Positions 1-8,608 of a stretch of DNA of 12,794 bases are shown here, piece after piece. The position numbers were made by a program, and so were the translations under genes. Position 1 is the first letter of the stretch. Each line of letters begins with the position of its first letter. The notes beneath the pieces are model-generated. The model was not told where the DNA came from and searched no databases. It saw nothing but the letters and a program-made list of their open reading frames with translations. Source of the DNA: JANMQK01 sp031370485 (GTDB taxonomy: Bacteria > Acidobacteriota > Polarisedimenticolia > Gp22-AA2); NCBI GenBank assembly GCA_031370485.1, contig JANMQK010000050.1, positions 1 to 12,794 of the forward strand. Direction: 5' to 3'.

Positions 1-1
1 G

Positions 2-790
2 CTGCCCGACACGACGCTCGAGGCGCTGGCCGCGGAGGCCCCATCCGAGGTCCTCAACCTGATCGTCACGAACGAAACGAGGATCATCGACAACCCGAAG
101 CTGATCGACCTGCTTCGCGCCAACCCCAACCTTTCCGCGGACAACCGTCGCCGGCTGATCGAGCTGGTGCACGACTTCGTGGGCAAGGAGGCCGTGACCG
201 CCAAGGGGGCGGCGACGGACGCAGCCGTCTCCGAGGAGGTCCTGAACGAGCTCACGCTCGCGGCCATCGCCGAGGCCGAGGCCGCGGGCCTCGACACTTC
301 GGCCCCCATGTCGGAGGAGGACCTCGCTCATTTTGATGAGGAGACCCGGCGCACCCCCATGTTCCAGAGAATCATGAAGCTGAACGTGGGCCAGCGCCTG
401 CACCTGGCGATGAAGGGGGGCAGCGAGTCACGCGCCATCCTGGTGCGCGACACGGCCAAGATGGTCGCGCTCCAGGTGATGAAAAGCCCCAAATTGTCGG
501 AGAACGAGGTCACCGCCTTCGCGGCCATGCGAAACGTTGCCGATGAGGTCCTCCGGGCGATCGCCTCCCACCGGGAGTGGACGAAGTCCTATACGGTGAT
601 CCACAATCTTGTGCGCAACCCCAAGACCCCCCCGGGGATCTCGATGCGGTACCTGGCGAGGCTGGGAACGAGGGATCTCAAGATTCTCTCGATGGACAAG
701 AACATCCCCGAGGTGGTCCGACGCACGGTCGGCAACCTGTACCAGGCACGGACACAGCCATCGAAGAAGCGGGCGAAGAAGACCCACTGA
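2..790 (+). CDS. Conserved protein of unknown function, HEAT-like helical repeats (5' end outside window)
   Basis: The reading frame is open from base 2, so the gene starts upstream of the window; 262 residues are visible. A GTG at 167 could be called as a start, but coding continues in the same frame above it, so it is internal. The visible N-terminal part repeats short amphipathic helices with an 'NPxL' pattern (DNPKLIDLLRANPNLS), which resembles HEAT-like/DUF2336-type repeats. An acidic Ala/Glu-rich linker follows. The C-terminal part is a basic helical segment containing LVRNPKTPPGISMRYLARL and a Lys/Arg-rich tail (PSKKRAKKTH). No catalytic motif, signal peptide or membrane segment is visible, so it is probably a cytoplasmic scaffold or regulatory protein. 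Its TGA overlaps the next ATG (TGATG at 788-792), and the following genes are a TPR protein and a PP2C phosphatase, which suggests a signalling module. The function is unknown and the repeat assignment is by eye. Confidence 0.8.
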   Translation: MPDTTLEALAAEAPSEVLNLIVTNETRIIDNPKLIDLLRANPNLSADNRRRLIELVHDFVGKEAVTAKGAATDAAVSEEVLNELTLAAIAEAEAAGLDTSAPMSEEDLAHFDEETRRTPMFQRIMKLNVGQRLHLAMKGGSESRAILVRDTAKMVALQVMKSPKLSENEVTAFAAMRNVADEVLRAIASHREWTKSYTVIHNLVRNPKTPPGISMRYLARLGTRDLKILSMDKNIPEVVRRTVGNLYQARTQPSKKRAKKTH

Positions 791-1747
791 TGCGCTTCCT
801 CAAATCGATTCGCAACCTGCTGGGCAACTACCAGCTGAAATCGGGGATCTACCATTACGAGCGTGGAGAGGCCGGCCAGGCGGTGGAGTACCTGACGAAG
901 GCCCTGCAGGCGCCCGACACGACCGAGCCGGATCGGCGCATGGCGATGTACTACCTGACCCAGACCTACATCGCCGCGGCCGAGAAGTTTGAGGAATCGG
1001 GCGACACCACCAAGGCGGTCGAGGCCTACCGCCAGGCGCTGCAGATAGCACCCGATTATCCTGACATCCAATTCCGCATGGGGGCGCTCTGCGCGCGCTT
1101 CGGGCTGACGCTCGAGGCTATCGAGTCCTACCGCCGCGCGGTCGAGTCCCATCCCGAATACCTCGAGGCCCGGGTGAACCTCGGGTTCCTCCTCTTGAAG
1201 AACGGCGACAAGGAGGAGGCGGCTCGTCAGTTCGCCGCGGCGCGCGACCTCTCCGTCCAGGCGATCGAAGGCCCCTACCGCAAGGGACGGGAGGCCCTGG
1301 CGCGCGGGGCAGCGAGCGAGGGCGAGGAGTGGTTCCGCGAGGCGTTCCAGCGGCAGCCCGAGAGCTTCGCTTTTCACTACAGGCGCGGGCTCAAGGCGCT
1401 CAGGGACAGTCACTACGAGGAGGCGGCGGAGGAGTTCCGCCGCGCGATCGAGTTCCAGCCGAATTTCGCGGACGTGCACAACTTCCTCGGTGTGGCCTGC
1501 GGCGAGCAGGAGATCTGGCCCGACTCGATCGCCGCGTTCCGCCGGGCGCTCGAGGTGAACCCCGATTACCTGGTCGCGCGGCTCAACCTGGCCTGCGCGC
1601 TGTCCCAGGGGGGCGAGGAGAGGGCGGCCGCGGAGGAACTGCGGTCGGTCTTGTCGGCGGAGCCGGAGAACCAGCCGGCGCTGGCCCTGCTCGAGGGGCT
1701 GTCGGCGCCGCGGCGCGAGCGGTCGCGAGTCCAGCAGGGGGAGAGCG

Positions 1748-1755
<8 letters not shown>
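790..1755 (+). CDS. Tetratricopeptide-repeat (TPR) protein
   Basis: This 321-residue protein is built almost wholly of about eight TPR units. Typical units include GDTTKAVEAYRQALQIAPDY (near residues 75-95), the stretch with YEEAAEEFRRAIEFQPNF, and DSIAAFRRALEVNPDY. The usual A-x-x-x-[FY]-x-x-A-[IL]-x-x-x-P spacing is clear. One early unit is extended by a small insertion (AAEKFEESGD). No catalytic domain, signal peptide or membrane anchor is visible, so the likely role is a soluble protein-interaction scaffold. The frame is open further upstream (to 577), but that extension lies inside the preceding gene; ATG 790, overlapping its stop as TGATG, is the natural start and the first TPR follows at once. 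The 3' end overlaps the PP2C gene by 8 bases. Partners are unknown; coupling to a phosphatase suggests it assembles a phosphorylation-controlled complex (inference). Confidence 0.92.
1736..1745 (+). promoter_or_regulatory. Shine-Dalgarno for the PP2C gene
   Basis: A purine-rich stretch (AGGGGGAGAG) ends two bases before GTG 1748. It lies inside the last codons of the TPR gene. It supports the GTG start and the 8-base overlap, and no ATG is better placed. Confidence 0.6.
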
Positions 1756-2569
<814 letters not shown>

Positions 2570-2572
2570 CCG

Positions 2573-4252
2573 TTGCGGAATCGGCGCCTTCTCTTCCTTG
2601 CCTTCCTGTTCCTGCTGTTTTTCGATCCGCCGGGGGCCCGCCTCCTCGACCCCGACGAGACCCGATACGCCGAGATCCCGCGCGAGATGCTGGCCTCCGG
2701 CGACTTCCTGACGCCGCGTCTCAACGGATCGCCCTATTTCCAGAAGCCGCCGCTGCTTTACTGGGCCAATGCCGCCTCACTCGCCGCCTTCGGCCGAAAC
2801 CCGTTCGCCGCGCGGCTGCCAACCCGCCTGTCCGCGATCGGCACGGCGGCGCTCCTGGTCGCCGCGGTCCCAGGATCCCTCACGCCGGGTCTGGCGCTCT
2901 GGTCCGCCGCCGGCACCGGCGCGTGGGCGGCGCTGATCTACCTTTCGGCCGCGCTGTCATTCTTCCTCGGCCGCTTCAATCTGGTGGACGGGCTGCTCAC
3001 CTTCACCCTCACGCTCTCGTTTCTCGCGCTGCGGGACTTTCTCCTCCGGCGCGAGGCCGGGCTGACGGCCCGCCGCCCGCTCGCGCTCCTGGGCCTCGGG
3101 GTGGGCCTTGCCGTCCTCTCGAAGGGGCTCATCGGCATCGTCCTGCCCGGCCTGGTTTTCCTGCTGTGGGTCGCCGTGATGGGGCGCTGGCGGCGCGTCG
3201 TCGATCTTGTCTTCTCCCCCGCCCCGCTCGCCCTCCTGGCGGTGGCGGCGCCCTGGTTCATTCTGGTCGAAAGAGCGAACCCCGGGTTTTCCGAGTTTTT
3301 CTTCGTGCGCGAGCATTTCGCGCGCTACGCAACCGGCGAAGCCTCCCGGGCGGGTCCCTTCCTGACCTTCGTGGTGGCCTTCCTCGTCGGACTTCTGCCC
3401 TGGACGGCTTGTCTCGGGCGCGCTCTGGCGCCGCTCTGGCCGCCGCGGGCCGCAACGCTGCGCGCGCGCGGCGACGATCTGTTTTTCGGCCTCTGGATCC
3501 TCGTCGTCGTTCTTTTTTTCAGTTTCTCCCAATCCAAGCTCGTGCCCTACATCCTCCCGGCCTTTCCGGCCGCGGCCCTCCTTGCCGGGAGGGCCCTGGC
3601 CGGGGCTCCTCGCGGTCCGGATGGCTGGCTCGGGCGCGGACTCCGCCGCCAGGCGGTTCTTTGGAGCGTGGCGGCGCCTGCCGTGCTGGCCCTCGCCGTC
3701 GGCGCAGGCTGGTTGCATGAAGCCCTGCCCATCGGCCTGGCTTCCTTCGCGACACTGTCCCTCGTTGCTGGCGCCTGGATCGCGGCACGGCTCGAGCGCC
3801 GGGGCGGGGACGGGCTCTCGGCCGCGCTCGCCGGCTGGGCCGGGGTCCTGCTGGCGCTGGTCGCGAGCCTGCCGATCCTCGCGGCCACGGAATCCGGGCA
3901 CGACCTGGCGGTCGCCGCGGGGCGCTCCGGCGCGGACGATGTGATCGCGTTCCGCTGCTACCTGCCGAGCCTGTCGTGGACACTTGAGGGCCCGATCCCG
4001 GTGGCCGGGGAAAGCGGCGAGCTGGGGTCGGCCGGACAGCGGCCGCGCGGGCTCTTCCTGGGCCGCGACGAGTTCTGGCGCCGCTGGAACTCCACCGAGC
4101 GGCTCGCCGTCCTGGCGCGCGCGCAGGACGAGGCGGAGTTCTCGGGCCACTCCACCCGTTCCGCCACGGTACTCGCCCGCGGCGGCCGCTACATGATCCT
4201 CACGAATTTCCCTTCTCCGCAGAACGCTCCGGCCCTCCCGGGCTCCCGCTGA
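2573..4252 (+). CDS. ArnT/PMT-family lipid-linked glycosyltransferase (GT-C fold)
   Basis: This is a 559-residue polytopic inner-membrane protein. A first hydrophobic segment (about residues 6-17) leads to the family hallmark LLDPDETRYAEIPREML (24-40), the acidic DxDE loop on the outer face, then LNGSPYFQKPPLLYW, which is typical of ArnT-like enzymes. Many hydrophobic segments follow, and a C-terminal soluble part contains the ArnT-like YLPSLSWTLEGPIPVAGESG and ends in MILTNF. The family transfers a sugar from an undecaprenyl-phosphate carrier to an extracytoplasmic acceptor (L-Ara4N to lipid A in the prototype); donor and acceptor here cannot be read from sequence. The start is TTG 2573, three bases after the PP2C stop. 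It is chosen because the next in-frame ATG would remove the first membrane segment and the DPDE motif. No clear Shine-Dalgarno is visible, so translation probably depends on coupling. The stop overlaps the next ATG (TGATG at 4250-4254). Confidence 0.9.
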   Translation: MRNRRLLFLAFLFLLFFDPPGARLLDPDETRYAEIPREMLASGDFLTPRLNGSPYFQKPPLLYWANAASLAAFGRNPFAARLPTRLSAIGTAALLVAAVPGSLTPGLALWSAAGTGAWAALIYLSAALSFFLGRFNLVDGLLTFTLTLSFLALRDFLLRREAGLTARRPLALLGLGVGLAVLSKGLIGIVLPGLVFLLWVAVMGRWRRVVDLVFSPAPLALLAVAAPWFILVERANPGFSEFFFVREHFARYATGEASRAGPFLTFVVAFLVGLLPWTACLGRALAPLWPPRAATLRARGDDLFFGLWILVVVLFFSFSQSKLVPYILPAFPAAALLAGRALAGAPRGPDGWLGRGLRRQAVLWSVAAPAVLALAVGAGWLHEALPIGLASFATLSLVAGAWIAARLERRGGDGLSAALAGWAGVLLALVASLPILAATESGHDLAVAAGRSGADDVIAFRCYLPSLSWTLEGPIPVAGESGELGSAGQRPRGLFLGRDEFWRRWNSTERLAVLARAQDEAEFSGHSTRSATVLARGGRYMILTNFPSPQNAPALPGSR

Positions 4253-7200
4253 TGTGGCGGGTCCTCGTCGACACCGGCGGCACCTTCACCGACGCCATCG
4301 GCATCGACCCCGAAGGCCGCATGCATCGGGCGAAGATCCTGAGCACCGGGGCCCTGCGCGGCCGTATCGAACGCCGCATCGGTCCGGCCAGTTTCCTCGT
4401 CGGCGGTTTCCCGGATCCCCCGGAAAATTTTTTCGAGGGATTCGGGTTCCGCCTCCTTGATGTGGTCCATCCCGCCCGGCAGGTCGTGCGCCATGACGCG
4501 GGGCGTTCCCTGGTCGAGATCTCCGCCCCTCTCGACGTCCCCGCGAATCCCGGAACCTGTGTCGAGCTGATAGGGGCGGAGGAAGCCCCTGTTCTCGCGG
4601 CGCGGCTGCTGACCCGCACCCCTGCCGGACGTCCTCTGCCGATCGAGGAAATGCGGCTGGCGACCACCCTCGGCACCAACGCCCTGCTCGAGCGCCGGGG
4701 CGCAAGGACGGCCCTGTTCATCACCGCGGGCTTCGGCGACCTTCTCGAGATCGGCACGCAGCAGCGGCCCGACCTCTTCGCGCTCGAAGTGCGCAAGCGC
4801 CCGCCTCTTTACGACGAAGTGGTCGAGGTTGCCGGGCGGCTCGCGGCGGACGGCTCGGTGCTGTCGCCTCTTCAGGAGGAGCAGGTCGCCGGGGCGGCGC
4901 GGCGGCTGGCGGCAGGAGGCGTGCGGACCGCGGCGGTGGCGCTCCTGCACTCCTATCGCCATCCCGACCACGAGGAGCGGGTCCGGACGATCCTTCTGCG
5001 CGAGGGGTTTCGCCACGTCTCCTGCTCGAACGACCTGGCCCCGTTCATCCGGCTGCTGCCGCGCGCCGAGACGGCGGTCGTGGACGCCTACCTGGCGCCT
5101 CTTGTGGCCGGGTACCTCGAACGCGTGGGCGCGGCGCTCGAGAAACGCCGGCTGCATGTGATGACCAGCGCCGGAGGGTTGGTCGCCGCCTCCGCATTCC
5201 ACCCCAAGGACAGTCTCCTGAGCGGGCCGGCCGGCGGTGTCGTCGGCGCGGCCGCCGCCGGCCGGCGCGCTGGCCGCGGGCGGCTGATCGCCTTCGACAT
5301 GGGAGGCACCAGCACCGACGTGGCCCGCATCGATGGCGACTTCGAGTACTCGTACGAGCACGAGGTGGGCGACGCGCACCTGGTGGCCCCGGCGCTCGCG
5401 ATCGAGAGCGTGGCCGCGGGCGGCGGATCGGTCTGCTGGTTCGACGGGCACCGCCTGCGGGTCGGGCCGCAGAGCGCCGGCGCCTCCCCGGGGCCCGCCT
5501 GCTACGGGGCTGGAGGTCCTCTCACGCTCACCGACGTCAACCTTCTTCTCGGCAGGCTGCAGGCCGACCGTTTCGGGATACCGGTAAGCGCCGCGAGGGC
5601 CGTGCGCGAGTTCGAGGCACTCTGCGCTGCACTCCGGGAAAAAACCGGCACGCGCCCGGATCCGGACTCGCTACTGGAGGGCTTCCTCGAGATCGCCGAC
5701 GAACGGATGGCCGATGCGATCAGGCAGGTGTCGCTGCGGCGCGGCTACGACCCGGCGGACTACGCGCTCGTGGCGTTCGGCGGGGCCGGCGGGCAGCACG
5801 CCTGCGCGGTGGCCGACCGGCTGGGGATTTCGACGGTCCTAATCCCGCCCGACGCGGGTCTGTTGAGCGCCCTCGGTCTCGGGCAGGCGGTCCTCGAGCG
5901 CTTCGCGGAAGAGCAGGTTTTGCAACCGCTCACGGATGTCGAAGACGAGGTCCCGGCCCGCCTCGAGAGGCTGGCCCGCCGGGCCGCGGAGGAGGTGCGC
6001 GCCGCCGGTGTCCCGCCGGACCGGATCGCCGTAAGGCGCCGCCTGGCCCATTTGAGGTTCACCGGGCAGGATGCGACCGTCGAGGTGGCGTGCGAAGCCG
6101 GTGATTCGCTCGGGAAGGCGTTCGAGGCCCGCTACTCCGAACTCTATGGCCACCGCCCGGAGGGGCGCGCGGTCGAGCTCGAGTCGCTGAGGGTCATCGC
6201 GAGCGAACGGCCGCACGCCGCCGATACGGCCCCAACGCCGGCCGCCTCGGCTCTGTCCGCGGGCGGGACGACGCTGCGCGCGCGCCTCGGCGGCGCCTGG
6301 AGGGAGGTCGCCGCCGTCGAGCGGGGCGGACTCGCCCCGGGGGAGGTCATACGCGGCCCGGCCCTCGTATTCGAGCCGCACGCCGCCACGGTCGTGGACG
6401 ACGGATGGGACGGCGAGGTCGACACGTGGGGAACGCTGCGTCTCGTGCGCACCACGCCAAGGGATACGCGGGATCACGGGGCGCAGCCCGAGGCGGTGCG
6501 GCTGGAGCTGTTCACCAACCGGTTCGGGGCCATCGCGCGCGAGATGGGCGAGAGGCTCCGGCGCACCGCGGTCTCCACGAACATCAAGGAGCGGCTCGAT
6601 TTCTCCTGCGCCCTGCTCGACGCCTCAGGCGAGCTGGTGGTGAACGCCCCGCACATCCCGGTCCATCTGGGGGCCCTGGGGCTCTGCGTCCGCGCCCTTC
6701 TCCGGACCGTTTCGCTCGGACGGGGCGACGTCGTCGTCACGAACCACCCCGCCTTCGGCGGATCGCATCTCCCCGACGTGACCGTGGTGACACCGGTCTT
6801 CGGCGATGGCCCGGGGACCGTGCTCGGGTATGTGGCCAGCCGCGCGCATCACGCCGAGATCGGCGGCTCACGCCCGGGCTCGATGCCCCCGGCGGCCCGA
6901 AGCCTGGCGGAGGAGGCGGTCGTCATCCCGCCGACCTACGTCGTCAGAGGCGGCGTTGACTGCTGGGACGAAATCACCGGCTTGCTTCGCTCGGGGCCTT
7001 ACCCCTCGCGGGCCGTGGACGACAACCTCGCGGATCTGCGCGCCGCGGCCGCCGCCAACCGCGCCGGGGCGCGCGCCCTCGAGGCGCTGGCCCGCGCCCA
7101 CGGCGACGGCACGGTGACGCGGTACATGGAAGCGCTCAAGGAGCTGGCGGCGACCCGCCTCGGCGAAGCCCTCGCCGGCCTGCCCGACGGCCGCCACGAG

Positions 7201-8025
7201 GCCCTCGAGCTTCTCGACGACGGCTCTCCATTGCGCGTGACGATCACCAAGGAAGGCGGGCGCTGCGGTGTTGATTTCACGGGGTCGGCGGCCGTGCATC
7301 CGGGGAACCTGAACGCCACGCCGGCCATCGTACGCAGCGCCCTCATCTATGTTCTACGCCTCCTCCTGCGCCAGCCGCTTCCCTTGAATGAAGGGCTGTT
7401 GCACCCGGTCACCCTCACCCTTCCGGAGGGGATGCTGAACCCCCCCTTCCCGGACGACCCGTGGAAGGCCCCTGCAGTGGTCGGGGGGAACGTCGAGACG
7501 AGCCAGCGGCTGGTCGACACGCTGCTCAAGGCGCTCGGTCTCGCCGCCTGCAGCCAGGGCACCATGAACAATGTGCTGTTCGGCACGGCGGCGTTCTGCT
7601 ACTACGAGACCATCTGCGGCGGCTGCGGCGCCACCCCCGGTTGCGACGGAGCGAGCGCCGTCCACAGCCACATGACCAATACGCGGATCACCGATCCGGA
7701 GCTTATCGAGCACCGCTACCCTGTCCGGGTCGATCGCTTCGCCGTCCGCCGCGGCTCAGGAGGCGCCGGCCGTCGCCGGGGCGGCGACGGGGCCGTGCGG
7801 GAATTCACCTTCCTGGCCCCCATGGAGCTCTCGGTCCTGAGCCAGCACCGCACGGTGGTCCCCTACGGTCTCGATGGGGGCGCCCCGGGCCGCCCCGGAG
7901 CGCAGCGCGTGATCCGCGCCGGCGGCGCCGTCCTGGAGCTCGGCCCGATCGATGGATGCCCGGTCGAATCGGGAGACCGCTTCATCATCGAGACCCCAGG
8001 CGGCGGGGGCTGCGGCGCTCCCTAG
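4252..8025 (+). CDS. Fused 5-oxoprolinase / hydantoinase A-B protein (OplAH type)
   Basis: The 1257 residues join a HyuA-like ATPase half (about 1-720) and a HyuB-like half (about 749-1257), the arrangement of ATP-dependent 5-oxoprolinase, which opens 5-oxo-L-proline to glutamate. HyuA signs are the phosphate loop DTGGTFTD (7-14), LATTLGTNALLERRG (136-150), the second ASKHA loop FDMGGTSTD (348-356), AIESVAAGGGSVCWFD, and GPQSAGASPGPACYG. HyuB signs are ELFTNRFGAIAREMGERL, NIKERLDFSCALLDASGELV, VVTNHPAFGGSHLPDVTVV, HMTNTRITDPELIEHRYPVR and GSGGAGRRRGGDGAVREFTF. The length is close to that of eukaryotic oxoprolinases (about 1290). Compared with a generic HyuA, some 70-80 extra residues separate the first loop from LATTLGTNALLERRG; this looks like a subfamily insertion, not damage. 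The substrate could be another hydantoin-like ring or a carboxylase-type substrate, but the A+B fusion favours oxoprolinase. ATG 4252 overlaps the preceding stop; the gene ends in TAG and closes the run of coupled genes. Confidence 0.92.
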   Translation: MWRVLVDTGGTFTDAIGIDPEGRMHRAKILSTGALRGRIERRIGPASFLVGGFPDPPENFFEGFGFRLLDVVHPARQVVRHDAGRSLVEISAPLDVPANPGTCVELIGAEEAPVLAARLLTRTPAGRPLPIEEMRLATTLGTNALLERRGARTALFITAGFGDLLEIGTQQRPDLFALEVRKRPPLYDEVVEVAGRLAADGSVLSPLQEEQVAGAARRLAAGGVRTAAVALLHSYRHPDHEERVRTILLREGFRHVSCSNDLAPFIRLLPRAETAVVDAYLAPLVAGYLERVGAALEKRRLHVMTSAGGLVAASAFHPKDSLLSGPAGGVVGAAAAGRRAGRGRLIAFDMGGTSTDVARIDGDFEYSYEHEVGDAHLVAPALAIESVAAGGGSVCWFDGHRLRVGPQSAGASPGPACYGAGGPLTLTDVNLLLGRLQADRFGIPVSAARAVREFEALCAALREKTGTRPDPDSLLEGFLEIADERMADAIRQVSLRRGYDPADYALVAFGGAGGQHACAVADRLGISTVLIPPDAGLLSALGLGQAVLERFAEEQVLQPLTDVEDEVPARLERLARRAAEEVRAAGVPPDRIAVRRRLAHLRFTGQDATVEVACEAGDSLGKAFEARYSELYGHRPEGRAVELESLRVIASERPHAADTAPTPAASALSAGGTTLRARLGGAWREVAAVERGGLAPGEVIRGPALVFEPHAATVVDDGWDGEVDTWGTLRLVRTTPRDTRDHGAQPEAVRLELFTNRFGAIAREMGERLRRTAVSTNIKERLDFSCALLDASGELVVNAPHIPVHLGALGLCVRALLRTVSLGRGDVVVTNHPAFGGSHLPDVTVVTPVFGDGPGTVLGYVASRAHHAEIGGSRPGSMPPAARSLAEEAVVIPPTYVVRGGVDCWDEITGLLRSGPYPSRAVDDNLADLRAAAAANRAGARALEALARAHGDGTVTRYMEALKELAATRLGEALAGLPDGRHEALELLDDGSPLRVTITKEGGRCGVDFTGSAAVHPGNLNATPAIVRSALIYVLRLLLRQPLPLNEGLLHPVTLTLPEGMLNPPFPDDPWKAPAVVGGNVETSQRLVDTLLKALGLAACSQGTMNNVLFGTAAFCYYETICGGCGATPGCDGASAVHSHMTNTRITDPELIEHRYPVRVDRFAVRRGSGGAGRRRGGDGAVREFTFLAPMELSVLSQHRTVVPYGLDGGAPGRPGAQRVIRAGGAVLELGPIDGCPVESGDRFIIETPGGGGCGAP

Positions 8026-8081
8026 ACGCAGGGCGGCGGCGCCACCTCGCAGGGCATGCCGCTCCTGGGTGTAACGCCCCC

Positions 8082-8110
8082 TTGAGCCTGTCGCTCTCAG
8101 ATGGTAGGCT
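8082..8110 (+). promoter_or_regulatory. Candidate sigma70-like promoter for the peroxiredoxin gene
   Basis: TTGAGC (8082-8087, 4 of 6 to the -35 consensus) and TAGGCT (8105-8110, 3 of 6 to TATAAT) are separated by exactly 17 bases. They lie in the only substantial gap of the window (8026-8154), 44 bases upstream of the peroxiredoxin ATG. Position and spacing are persuasive; the match itself is moderate. Confidence 0.42.
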
Positions 8111-8143
8111 TTGGCACTCAAGACACACGGGATGAATCGTGAG

Positions 8144-8150
8144 AGGAGGT
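8144..8150 (+). promoter_or_regulatory. Strong Shine-Dalgarno of the selenoprotein gene
   Basis: AGGAGGT lies four bases before ATG 8155, the best ribosome-binding site in the window. It fixes the start of the peroxiredoxin upstream of the in-frame TGA. It shows that translation begins at the full N-terminus and not at the ATG 8356 that follows the TGA. Confidence 0.8.
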
Positions 8151-8154
8151 CCCC

Positions 8155-8592
8155 ATGCTGTCCGTAGGCTCCAAGGCGCCCGGGTTCAAGATCAAGGATC
8201 ATCTGGGCCGCGAGGTGTCTCTGGCGGATTTCGCGGGGCGGAGGGTCGTGTTGTGGTTTTATCCCAAGGCGGACACCCCTGGTTGAACCCTGGAGGGCCG
8301 CGGGTTCCGCGACCTCGCCCCGGAGTTCGACAAGAAGAAGGCGGCGATCCTCGGAGTGTCGTTCGACAGCGTCGAGGAGAACGCCGCCTTCGCGCTCAAG
8401 TTCAAGTTTCCCTACCCGCTGCTGTGCGACACGGAGCGGTCGATCGGAGTGGCCTACGGCGCCTGCAGCAGCCCGGCCGACAAGACTGCCAGGCGGATCT
8501 CCTACATCCTCGGGCCCGATGGCACCGTGGAGCACGTCTTTTCGAAAGTAGATACCGCCACCCATCCCGCCGATGCGCTGAAGCTGCTCTGA
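8155..8592 (+). CDS. Selenocysteine-containing BCP-like peroxiredoxin (TGA 8284-8286 read as Sec44)
   Basis: Read through one in-frame TGA, this gives a complete 145-residue peroxiredoxin. It opens LSVGSKAPGFKIKDHLGREV (residues 2-21), then VVLWFYPKADTPG-U-TLEGRGFRDL with Sec at residue 44, then ILGVSFDSVEENAAFALKF, YPLLCDTERSIGVAYGACSS and ISYILGPDGTVEHVFSKV. In thioredoxin-dependent BCP/PrxQ enzymes the motif is ADTPGCT, the Cys being the peroxidatic residue, so the TGA falls exactly on the catalytic position. The conserved Pro, Thr and Arg around it (P37, T41, R113 or R114) remain. The protein would reduce hydroperoxides in the cytoplasm. The resolving Cys of classical BCP (five residues after the catalytic one) is Arg49 here; C91 and C104 are the only cysteines. 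A strong Shine-Dalgarno fixes the ATG. A SECIS-like hairpin follows the TGA. TGA is a normal stop elsewhere in the window, so a code change is excluded. The export operon begins 16 bases after the stop. Confidence 0.88.
8284..8286 (+). other. In-frame TGA recoded as selenocysteine
   Basis: The TGA is codon 44, flanked by codons for TPG and TLEG, and aligns with the peroxidatic cysteine of BCP-like peroxiredoxins. Coding quality and peroxiredoxin homology continue without a frame change to the TGA at 8590-8592. Decoding would need SelB, SelA, SelD and tRNA-Sec encoded elsewhere in the genome; none is in this window. Confidence 0.85.
8293..8316 (+). promoter_or_regulatory. Putative bacterial SECIS element
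   Basis: A hairpin lies directly downstream of the TGA. Its upper stem is five perfect pairs (CGCGG 8299-8303 with CCGCG 8307-8311) closed by a GTT loop (8304-8306). Below an internal loop (GC on one side, A on the other) is a second stem of four pairs (GAGG 8293-8296 with CCTC 8313-8316). Counting the T of TGA as 1, the apical G is at 21 and the U at 22, very near the loop GU of the E. coli fdhF element (about 22-24). The unpaired bases between the stems recall the bulge needed for SelB binding. Fit was judged by hand without folding software. Confidence 0.72.
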
Positions 8593-8608
8593 ACCGCGCC
8601 GACCACGG

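Larger units (their letters stand above)
8026..8154 (+). other. Intergenic region between the oxoprolinase and the selenoprotein gene
   Basis: This 129-base gap is the only sizeable non-coding stretch. It holds the candidate promoter and the Shine-Dalgarno annotated separately. A short hairpin (GGGTG 8067-8071 with CGCCC 8075-8079, loop TAA) could weakly mark the end of the upstream transcript but lacks a T-tract. No RNA gene or riboswitch could be recognised. Confidence 0.6.

Noticed and set aside
577..789. Upstream extension of the TPR protein
   Set aside because: It lies out of frame inside the preceding gene, and its translation is compositionally biased with no TPR. ATG 790 forms the usual TGATG junction.
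4189..5451. Long antisense open frame (420 codons) across the oxoprolinase, with similar ones at 589-1797 and 2957-4150
   Set aside because: Long open antisense frames are expected opposite high-GC coding sequence. The translations are low in complexity and show no domains, while the sense frames encode recognisable proteins.
8067..8079. Rho-independent terminator after the oxoprolinase gene
   Set aside because: The stem is only five pairs including one G-T and no T-tract follows, so it is not strong enough to list as a terminator.
8155..8592. Peroxiredoxin as a pseudogene or a sequencing error, with a short gene starting at ATG 8356
   Set aside because: The stop sits exactly on the catalytic residue, the frame and homology are otherwise perfect, a strong Shine-Dalgarno precedes the full-length start and a SECIS-like hairpin follows. 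A random nonsense change would rarely satisfy all of these.
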